Assembly: GCA_944380625.1 (NCBI GenBank)
Contig: CALWIE010000178.1
Coordinates: forward strand, 1-9,796
Direction: 5' to 3'
Length of the DNA: 9,796 nucleotides
From: an uncultured Clostridia bacterium
Lineage (GTDB): Bacteria > Bacillota_A > Clostridia > Oscillospirales > Acutalibacteraceae
Shown: one piece after another, positions 1 through 5,118 of the stretch
How the letters are laid out: every line of letters starts with the position of its first letter
Numbering within the stretch: the first letter of the stretch is position 1
Program-made: the position numbers and the translations under genes
Notes under the pieces: model-generated
Told to the model about the DNA's origin: nothing
Seen by the model: only the letters and a program-made list of their open reading frames with translations
Databases searched by the model: none

Positions 1-65
1 ACAGAAAAAGCAAAAGCCGCGCCACTGCTTTAACCACCCACTGTAGAGAGCGAGTGGAACGAGCG
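1..65 (+). repeat. Dispersed intergenic repeat, copy A (cut by window edge)
   Basis: These 65 bases align without gaps to 7661-7725, with 60 of 65 identical by my count, and also to 7862-7926. The best conserved part, from about base 35 on, contains ACTGTAGAGAGCGAGTGG followed by AACGAGCG and is identical in all three copies. It carries a short inverted repeat (CCACT/AGTGG around a 10-nt loop). The 5' part seen in copies B and C (a GGTGGC-type stem arm) lies outside the window. After the core, copy A differs from B and C until CGGCCACGCGCC at 201-212, which copy C also has at 7953-7964. The full element may therefore span from before base 1 to 212. No open frame is shared, so I read it as non-coding. 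Confidence 0.85.
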
Positions 66-173
66 GTGCTGGTGCCCGGTGGGCACCGTCCAGCACCGGT
101 CTCCGTCGCCACTCCGGTCGGTGCTGAACGTCTGCCACTGGCAGACAGCACCCGAGCCGGCAGGCGAGACCGG
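65..173 (+). other. Nested inverted repeats (potential structured RNA or cruciform)
   Basis: Two hairpins sit one after the other. The first pairs GGTGCTGG (65-72) with CCAGCACC (90-97), with TGCCC/GGGCA inside. The second pairs GGTGCTG (120-126) with CAGCACC (146-152), with TCTGCC/GGCAGA and a 3-nt loop inside. The second is enclosed by CCGG/CCGG (114-117 with 157-160) and by CCGGTCTC (96-103) with GAGACCGG (166-173), giving a 78-nt imperfect hairpin from 96 to 173. The GGTGCTG/CAGCACC arms occur in both hairpins, so alternative pairings between them are possible. No T-tract follows, so it is not an ordinary terminator. It lies inside repeat copy A and just before mtaB. A function in RNA or DNA is inference. 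Confidence 0.6.
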
Positions 174-256
174 CGCGGCATGCCCGGGGCGCAGCCCCCG
201 CGGCCACGCGCCGGCGGGTTGTGAAAATCAGAGTTTTTTGTAGGAGAGGTGTTTGT

Positions 257-1555
257 TTGAAAGCAAAGATCGTCACCCTGGGATGCAAGGTGAACCAATA
301 CGAATCGGAGGCCATGCTGGAGGCGCTGCTTGCCGGGGGCTTTCAAGAGGCGGGGCCTGGGGAGCAGGCCGATGTGGTGGTCATAAACTCCTGTACGGTC
401 ACCGCCCAGAGCGACCAGAAGGTGCGCCAGGCGCTGCGCCGGGCCCGGAAGGAAAATCCTGGGGCCGTGGCGGTGCTCACCGGCTGTATGCCCCAAGCCT
501 TCCCGGAGGAGGCCGCCGCCCTGGAGGAGGCCGACGTGGTGCTGGGCAACGCCCGGCGGGGGGATTTGCTCCCCCGGGTGCTGGAGTACCTCTCCTCCAA
601 GCAGCGGATTGTGGACATCGTCCCCCATGAGAGGGGGGAGGCTTTCGAGCGGATGGCCGTGTCCGCTTTTCACGGCAGGACCCGGGCCTTTTTGAAAATC
701 CAGGACGGCTGCGACCGGTTCTGTTCCTATTGCATCATCCCCTACGCCCGGGGGCGGGTGCGCTCCAAGCCCCTGGAGGACCTGCGGGCGGAGGTGACGG
801 CCCTGGGAGAGGCGGGCTATCGGGAGGTGGTGCTCACAGGCATCAACCTGCCCGCCTACGGGAAAGAGCTGGGCCTGCACCTGTGCGACGCCGTGGAGGC
901 TGCCTGCGCCGCCCCGGAAATCCGCCGGGTGCGGCTGGGTTCCCTGGAGCCGGAGCAGCTGACCCCGGAGGTCATCGCCCGGATGGCGGGGGAGGAGAAG
1001 CTGTGCCCCCAGTTTCACCTGAGCCTGCAGTCCGGCTGCGACGGGACCCTCAAGCGGATGAACCGCCACTACACAGCGGAGGAGTACCGGCAGATCGTCC
1101 GCAACCTCCGGGAGGCCTTCCCCCGCTGCGCCGTCACCACGGACATCATGGTGGGGTTCCCCGGAGAGACGGAGGAGGAGTTCGAGGCCTCTCTGGCCTT
1201 TGCCCGGGAGATCGCCTTTTCCAAGGCCCATGTGTTCGCCTATTCCCGCCGCCCGGGGACCCGGGCCTACCACATGCCAGGCCAGGTGCCCAACCGGGTG
1301 AAGGAAGAGCGCAGCCGCCGGATGATCCAGGCCGCGGGGGAGACCCAGCAGGCCTTTCTCCGGGCCCAGACGGGCCGGGTGGAGGAGGTCCTCTTCGAGC
1401 AGCGGCGGGCCCAGGGCCTATGGGAGGGCTACACCAGAAACTACACCCACGTGCTGGCCCCCAGCGGGAAAGACCTGTCCGGGCGGCTGGTGCCGGTGGA
1501 GCTGTTGGAAGTGCAGGGGGAGAGCGTCACGGGCCGCCTGGCAGAAGGGGCCTAA
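257..1555 (+). CDS. mtaB: tRNA t6A37 methylthiotransferase MtaB (radical SAM)
   Basis: MtaB adds a methylthio group to position 2 of N6-threonylcarbamoyladenosine at tRNA position 37, making ms2t6A in tRNAs that read ANN codons. The enzyme carries two 4Fe-4S clusters. The N-terminal UPF0004 domain has its three cluster cysteines at 10, 46 and 77 (LGCKVNQYES, INSCTVT, LTGCMPQ). The radical SAM motif is DGCDRFCSYC with cysteines at 152, 156 and 159. The C-terminal region, about 365-430, fits a TRAM domain. The LGCKVNQYES signature points to MtaB rather than MiaB or RimO. I start it at TTG 257 (432 aa), because AGGAGAGG at 242-249 lies 7 nt upstream and translation then begins MKAKIVTLGCKVNQ, as in the family. 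An in-frame GTG at 221 would add 12 unlikely residues and lacks a good ribosome site. No clear promoter is visible; the repeat element lies directly upstream. Confidence 0.93.
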   Translation: MKAKIVTLGCKVNQYESEAMLEALLAGGFQEAGPGEQADVVVINSCTVTAQSDQKVRQALRRARKENPGAVAVLTGCMPQAFPEEAAALEEADVVLGNARRGDLLPRVLEYLSSKQRIVDIVPHERGEAFERMAVSAFHGRTRAFLKIQDGCDRFCSYCIIPYARGRVRSKPLEDLRAEVTALGEAGYREVVLTGINLPAYGKELGLHLCDAVEAACAAPEIRRVRLGSLEPEQLTPEVIARMAGEEKLCPQFHLSLQSGCDGTLKRMNRHYTAEEYRQIVRNLREAFPRCAVTTDIMVGFPGETEEEFEASLAFAREIAFSKAHVFAYSRRPGTRAYHMPGQVPNRVKEERSRRMIQAAGETQQAFLRAQTGRVEEVLFEQRRAQGLWEGYTRNYTHVLAPSGKDLSGRLVPVELLEVQGESVTGRLAEGA

Positions 1556-1565
1556 AGGCCCTTTT
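1544..1565 (+). terminator. Intrinsic terminator overlapping the mtaB stop codon
   Basis: GGGCC (1548-1552) pairs with GGCCC (1557-1561) around a TAAA loop. The stem is extended by weak A-T and G-T pairs into the T-tract 1562-1565. The mtaB stop codon TAA (1553-1555) forms most of the loop. The stem is short, so strength is uncertain. Confidence 0.5.
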
Positions 1566-1623
1566 GCGGCGGGTTCCCCCTGGGGGTTCCGGATTTCTTG
1601 GGGGAGAAAAGAACAGCTAAAAG

Positions 1624-1675
1624 CGGCAGCCGGGCCGGCCCAGAGGGCCGCAGGCCGCCACTTTTTCCTCTTTTC
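1624..1675 (+). terminator. Second terminator-like hairpin after mtaB
   Basis: CGGCCC (1637-1642) pairs with GGGCCG (1646-1651) around AGA, and an outer GCGGC (1624-1628) pairs with GCCGC (1655-1659). It is followed by T5 at 1663-1667 and a further pyrimidine run to 1675. This probably backs up the hairpin at the mtaB stop and insulates the transporter gene. Confidence 0.55.
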
Positions 1676-1685
1676 AAAAACCCCC

Positions 1686-1714
1686 TTGCGCATTTTACAA
1701 AACTATGGCATGAT
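1686..1714 (+). promoter_or_regulatory. Weak sigma-A-like promoter before the transporter
   Basis: TTGCGC (1686-1691) and CATGAT (1709-1714) are spaced 17 nt, with TATGG just before the -10. Both boxes depart from consensus. It sits after the mtaB terminators, where a promoter is expected. If real, transcription would begin near 1721 and would favour ATG 1752 as the start of the downstream gene. Confidence 0.28.
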
Positions 1715-1751
1715 GAAGGAGACGAAACTTTTGGAAAGGGCGGTCCTTTTC

Positions 1752-3038
1752 ATGGCAAGCGGCGAGAAAAAATTCACAAAGACAGAGAAGAGCTGGATCC
1801 TTTACGACTGGGCCAACTCGGTGTACGCCACCAACATCATGGCAGTGATCTTCCCCATCTACTTTGGCAACGTGTGCGCCCAAAACGGCGCGGACAACCT
1901 GGTGCTCTGGTCCTACGGTACTTCGGCGGCCACCTTTATCGTCGCGGTGCTGGCCCCGGTGCTGGGGGCCCTGGGGGACCACAAGGGCCACAAGAAGCGG
2001 CTGTTCGCCCTGTGCCTGGCCCTGGGGGTGGCCTTCACCCTGTTTTCGGCGTTTACTGACGATTACCGGGGGCTCCTGGTGGGGTATGTGGTCAGCCACA
2101 TCGGCTTTTCCGGCTCCTGCCTCTTCTACGACGCCTTTTTGACCGACGTGACCACCCGGGAGCGCATGGACCGGGTCTCCGCCTGGGGCTACGCCATGGG
2201 CTATATCGGGGGAAGCACCATCCCCTTTGTCCTGTCCATTGGGATCCTTCTTGCTCTGGGCATGGACAACCCCCTGGCCTTTAAGCTGGTGATCGTTTTG
2301 ACCAGCGTGTGGTGGCTGGTCTTCAGCATCCCGTTTCTCAAAAATGTCCGCCAGGTCCACTATGTGGAGGCGGCGCGGGGCCTTGTGGGCTCCACCCTGC
2401 GGAACCTGTGGTCCACGGCCCGGGACATCTTCACCCACAAGGGGGTGTTCCTGTTCATGGTCGCCTACTTTTTCTACATCGATGGGGTGAACACCATCAT
2501 CTCCATCTCCACCTCCTACGGCTCCAAGCTGGGGCTGGACGACATCAGCATGATCCTGGCCCTGCTGGTGACCCAGATCGTGGCGGTGCCCTTTTCCATC
2601 CTCTTCGGGCGGCTCTCGGAGAAGGTGGGGGCCATCAACCTGCTGTGCGGTGCGGTGTGCGTGTATTTCCTCATCACCCTGGTGGGCTTCTTCATGGGCT
2701 TTAACATTGAGCAAAACCCCGGGGACAGCGGCGCCCTGGGGCTCTCCCTGGCCCTGTTCTGGTGCATGGCCTTCCTGGTGGGGACGGTGCAGGGGGGCAT
2801 CCAGGCCCTGTCCCGCTCCTACTTCGGCAAGCTGATCCCCGCCGAGCGCTCCAACGAGTACTTCGGCTTTTTCGACATCTTCGGCAAGTTCGCTGCGGTG
2901 ATCGGCCCTCTGTTGGTGGGGCTGTTCACCCAGTTTACAGGGCGGGACTCCATCGGGGTCATCAGCCTCGCCATTCTCTTCGCGGTGGGCGGGGCCATCC
3001 TCCTGGTGGGCCGCAGGACCTATTTTGCCCAGAAGTGA
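1752..3038 (+). CDS. MFS transporter, UMF1 family (Atg22-like)
   Basis: This is a hydrophobic membrane protein of 428 aa with a predicted MFS fold of about 12 segments. Near the N-terminus is WILYDWANS (15-23), characteristic of the UMF1/Atg22-like branch. The MFS loop 2-3 motif follows as GALGDHKGHKKR (72-83). Late in the protein, SRSYFGKLIPAERSNEYFG and FFDIFGKFAAVIGP are further family signatures. Bacterial members have no firmly known substrate, so none is assigned; yeast Atg22 is a vacuolar amino acid exporter. The start is uncertain. ATG 1752 gives an N-terminus of family length with GGAAAGGG 11 nt upstream. TTG 1731, in frame and 8 nt after AAGGAGA (1716-1722), has the better ribosome site and would add 7 residues. 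It appears to be transcribed alone and ends at a terminator shared with nrdR. Confidence 0.88.
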   Translation: MASGEKKFTKTEKSWILYDWANSVYATNIMAVIFPIYFGNVCAQNGADNLVLWSYGTSAATFIVAVLAPVLGALGDHKGHKKRLFALCLALGVAFTLFSAFTDDYRGLLVGYVVSHIGFSGSCLFYDAFLTDVTTRERMDRVSAWGYAMGYIGGSTIPFVLSIGILLALGMDNPLAFKLVIVLTSVWWLVFSIPFLKNVRQVHYVEAARGLVGSTLRNLWSTARDIFTHKGVFLFMVAYFFYIDGVNTIISISTSYGSKLGLDDISMILALLVTQIVAVPFSILFGRLSEKVGAINLLCGAVCVYFLITLVGFFMGFNIEQNPGDSGALGLSLALFWCMAFLVGTVQGGIQALSRSYFGKLIPAERSNEYFGFFDIFGKFAAVIGPLLVGLFTQFTGRDSIGVISLAILFAVGGAILLVGRRTYFAQK

Positions 3039-3051
3039 CCTCCCCAAAAGG

Positions 3052-3089
3052 AAAAAGCCCCCGGCGCAGTAGAGCCGGGGGCTGCTTTT
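3052..3089. terminator. Bidirectional terminator between transporter and nrdR
   Basis: A perfect 10-bp stem, AGCCCCCGGC (3056-3065) with GCCGGGGGCT (3074-3083), closes on an 8-nt loop. A-rich sequence at 3052-3056 and T-rich sequence at 3086-3089 give a T-tail on either strand. It lies between two convergent stop codons (3036-3038 and 3104-3106), so it can serve both genes. Confidence 0.9.
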
Positions 3090-3103
3090 GCATTTTGGAA
3101 GGG

Positions 3104-3568
3104 TTAGGACTCCTTGCGGCTGTTGATGATTTTGGAGAGCTCCTCCATGAAGCTGTTGATGTCCTTAAACTGCCGGTACACCGAGGCAAAGCGCACATAG
3201 GCCACCTCGTCCACATTCTTGAGCTTCTCCATGGCGTAGGTGCCGATGCGCTGGGAAGAGACCTCCCGGTCCAGGGAGTTTTGCAGCAGGTTTTCAATCT
3301 CGTCCACAATGCGCTCCAAGGTGTCTATGGAGACGGGGCGCTTTTCGCAGGCCCGCAGCAGGCCGTTCAAAAGTTTGCTGCGGTCGAAAGTCTCCCGGGA
3401 TTTATCCTTCTTTATCACCACAATGGGCACGTTCTCGATGACCTCATAGGTGGTGAAGCGCTTGCCGCAGTCCAGGCATTCCCGCCGGCGGCGGATGCGT
3501 TCCCCCTCGTCGGTGGGGCGGGAGTCGATCACGCGGCTTTCCACACAGCCGCAAAAGGGACATTTCAC
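3104..3568 (-). CDS. nrdR: Transcriptional repressor NrdR
   Basis: NrdR represses ribonucleotide reductase operons by binding paired NrdR boxes and senses adenine nucleotides through an ATP-cone. The N-terminal zinc ribbon has cysteines 3, 6, 31 and 34 (MKCPFCGC and [12 protein letters not shown]), with the basic run RIRRRREC between the pairs. The ATP-cone follows from about residue 49, beginning [17 protein letters not shown]. The length of 154 aa is normal and no key residue is missing. The start is GTG 3568-3566, with GGAGGTG 9 nt upstream. A promoter at 3604-3633 serves it, and it may also be read from the regulator-isomerase pair upstream, since no terminator is visible in the 73-bp gap. 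No nrd gene or recognisable NrdR box is in the window. Confidence 0.97.
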   Translation of the reverse strand: MKCPFCGCVESRVIDSRPTDEGERIRRRRECLDCGKRFTTYEVIENVPIVVIKKDKSRETFDRSKLLNGLLRACEKRPVSIDTLERIVDEIENLLQNSLDREVSSQRIGTYAMEKLKNVDEVAYVRFASVYRQFKDINSFMEELSKIINSRKES

Positions 3569-3603
3569 AGTGGGGACACCTCCAGAAAGTTTTCACCGGC
3601 TCC

Positions 3604-3633
3604 ATTATACACCTGAAAAACGGGAAAAAGCAA
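3604..3633 (-). promoter_or_regulatory. Sigma-A promoter for nrdR
   Basis: On the minus strand, a perfect TATAAT (3609-3604) lies 18 nt downstream of TTGCTT (3633-3628). The -35 is imperfect (4 of 6 to TTGACA). It sits just after the stop codon of the isomerase gene and 36 nt before the nrdR GTG. Confidence 0.65.
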
Positions 3634-3641
3634 GGACTTTG

Positions 3642-4436
3642 TCAGGAATCGGGGTCTTCCAGGGCTTTTTTCACAACGAGCAGGGCGTCCCCCAGCTCCT
3701 TTTCCTCCCGGAAGTTGCGCCGGTACACCTCGGTTACCGCCGTGCCGGAAAAGCCCAGCTCCTCCAGGCGCCTTTTCAAAGCCCCCAGGTCGAAGTCCCC
3801 CTGCCCGGGCAGCAGGCAGGGCTCCCCGGCCGCGCAGTCGCTCAGGTGTACGTGGAGGAGCCGGGGCCCCATGGCCCGGAGGGTCTCCTCCAGGGAAAAG
3901 CCCGAAAGCCGGCACTGCTTCACATCCAGCACAAAGGCGCACTCCTCCCCCAGGGCGCGACGCATCCCCCGGAGAAAGGCCGGGTCTGCGGCCCGGTGGC
4001 GGCGGACGTTCTCCTGGGCGGGCCAGGCGCCCTCCCGGTCCCCCAGGCGGTAGAGCTCCCCAAACCGCTCCCAGTACCCCTGGTCGGAGAGGGCCCCGTG
4101 GCCCGCGGGCTGGCCGTGGATCACCACGTATTTTCCCCCCAGGAAGGCGCAGGCGGCCATGTACCGCCGGTAGAAGTCAAAGGCCTCAGCCGTGCGCCGG
4201 GGATAGTCCCCAAACAGAAGGTTGGACTCGATGGCGGAGGTGTAGGGGTGTACCGAGACAAAACTGGCCCCGTAGGCCTCCGCCCGGTTTTTGAGCTCCC
4301 GCAGATAGGCGGGCGACAGCTCTTGGGCACAGTTTATAAAGACTTCGAACCGGCGGTAGCCCAGGCCCAGCAGGGTGTCCAGGGCCCGCTCTGTCTCCAT
4401 GGGGTAGAGGCAGGCGGTGCTGACGCCCGTTTTCAC
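3642..4436 (-). CDS. Sugar phosphate isomerase/epimerase-like TIM-barrel protein
   Basis: This 264-aa protein fits the xylose isomerase-like TIM-barrel superfamily (sugar phosphate isomerases/epimerases and endonuclease IV relatives), cytosolic and metal dependent. Likely metal and catalytic positions lie at the ends of successive strands: SVHPY (H63), VIHGQPAGH (H107), QENV (E142), FVLDVKQ (D171), HVHLSD (H195 and H197) and VTEVYR (E236). The spacing matches the family, but I cannot name a substrate. The start is GTG 4436-4434, which overlaps the TGA stop of the upstream DUF1836 gene (GTGA). GGGGGAG lies 5 nt before it, so the two genes are probably translationally coupled. The frame remains open to 4991, but the extra N-terminal part is a low-complexity Gly/Pro-rich shadow of the upstream gene. 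Endonuclease IV itself is less likely given the incomplete zinc ligand set. Confidence 0.85.
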   Translation of the reverse strand: MKTGVSTACLYPMETERALDTLLGLGYRRFEVFINCAQELSPAYLRELKNRAEAYGASFVSVHPYTSAIESNLLFGDYPRRTAEAFDFYRRYMAACAFLGGKYVVIHGQPAGHGALSDQGYWERFGELYRLGDREGAWPAQENVRRHRAADPAFLRGMRRALGEECAFVLDVKQCRLSGFSLEETLRAMGPRLLHVHLSDCAAGEPCLLPGQGDFDLGALKRRLEELGFSGTAVTEVYRRNFREEKELGDALLVVKKALEDPDS

Positions 4437-4984
4437 GGCTGCTCCCCCTTGCCTTTTTTGGGTTCCTCCCGGCCCAGCTCCTGGAGGATCCGTTCCGCCG
4501 CAGCCTGTTTGGCCACAGCCTCTACCGCCAGCAGCAGGGCGGCCTTTTTCAGGTCCTCCCCCTGGGCGCAGTCCTCCCGGAGCTTGCGGCAGGTCTCCCG
4601 CACCGAGGCCTGGTAGGCCTCCCGGAAGAGCTCGTAGGTCCCCTCCCCCATGGGCTCCTGGCCGAAGAGGGCCCCCGCGTCCTGGATGGAGAGCACCTGC
4701 TTTACGGCGCAGATGGCCTCCAGGGTGCCCAGGTGGGCCTTGCCGTACTTTTTCTTTTCCGGGTGGGGGAGCAGGCCGTGCTTGACGTAGTTGTTGATCA
4801 TCGAGCTTGTCAGCAGGCTCTCCCCCTCCTCCCGCTGGAGAAGCTCCAGGCTCTCCCCCAGGTAGAGGATCACCTGGTCCATGTACAGGGGGATAGAGGG
4901 CAGCTCCCCCCAGCTGGGCGGGGAAAAGGCCTCCCCCTGCCGGGCCCAGCGGGAGACCGCCTCCCGGGCGCGTTGGGTATCCAC
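4433..4984 (-). CDS. DUF1836 MerR-like DNA-binding protein
   Basis: This 183-aa protein resembles the DUF1836 family of Firmicutes, which has a MerR-type winged helix. The HTH region is about residues 57-107: LLTSSMINNYVKHGLLP, then KKKYGKAHL, then an alpha-helical stretch like the MerR second helix pair (ICAVKQVLSIQDAGALF). The rest is helical and ends in a charged tail (EEPKKGKGEQP). It lacks an obvious effector domain, so its signal is unknown. The start is GTG 4984-4982, with AAGGAAGG 7 nt upstream; an ATG at 4991-4989 is out of frame. It is the first gene after a strong promoter (5012-5040) and is coupled to the isomerase gene by a GTGA overlap. It may regulate that gene or itself, but this is inference. 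Confidence 0.82.
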   Translation of the reverse strand: MDTQRAREAVSRWARQGEAFSPPSWGELPSIPLYMDQVILYLGESLELLQREEGESLLTSSMINNYVKHGLLPHPEKKKYGKAHLGTLEAICAVKQVLSIQDAGALFGQEPMGEGTYELFREAYQASVRETCRKLREDCAQGEDLKKAALLLAVEAVAKQAAAERILQELGREEPKKGKGEQP

Positions 4985-5011
4985 AAGGCATCCTTCCTTT
5001 CTATACCCCCC

Positions 5012-5040
5012 AGTGTACCCGGAAACCGGCCGGTTGTCAA
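5012..5040 (-). promoter_or_regulatory. Sigma-A promoter for the DUF1836-isomerase pair
   Basis: On the minus strand, a perfect TTGACA (5040-5035) lies 17 nt before TACACT (5017-5012). The leader to the GTG at 4984 would be about 20 nt and holds the ribosome site. The spacer contains the palindrome ACCGGCCGGT (5025-5034), a possible operator. Confidence 0.8.
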
Positions 5041-5050
5041 ATCCCCGCCA

Positions 5051-5079
5051 TTGCTTTCCCCGCCGGGATAGGGTACAAT
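5051..5079 (+). promoter_or_regulatory. Sigma-A promoter for pcrA
   Basis: TTGCTT (5051-5056) and TACAAT (5074-5079) are spaced exactly 17 nt. The -35 box is only 10 bp from the -35 of the divergent promoter at 5012-5040, so the two are arranged back to back. The leader to ATG 5119 would be about 33 nt. Confidence 0.75.
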
Positions 5080-5118
5080 AGGGGGGCAGCGAACTAGAGG
5101 AAAGGCAAAGGGTGCGTT

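Noticed and set aside
221..256. An upstream GTG start for mtaB at 221
   Set aside because: The added residues are not family-like, there is no ribosome site before 221, and AGGAGAGG is ideally placed for TTG 257.
1695..3047. A 450-codon minus-strand frame opposite the MFS transporter
   Set aside because: It mirrors the transporter gene and translates to His/Gln/Glu/Pro-rich sequence without recognisable motifs. The plus-strand product has clear family signatures.
3569..3641. NrdR boxes upstream of nrdR (autoregulation)
   Set aside because: I see no pair of 16-bp AT-rich NrdR-type palindromes in this gap, only a sigma-A promoter.
3450..4616. A 388-codon plus-strand frame opposite nrdR and the isomerase gene
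   Set aside because: It is a shadow frame. The minus strand has two well supported genes with ribosome sites and conserved motifs across the same bases.
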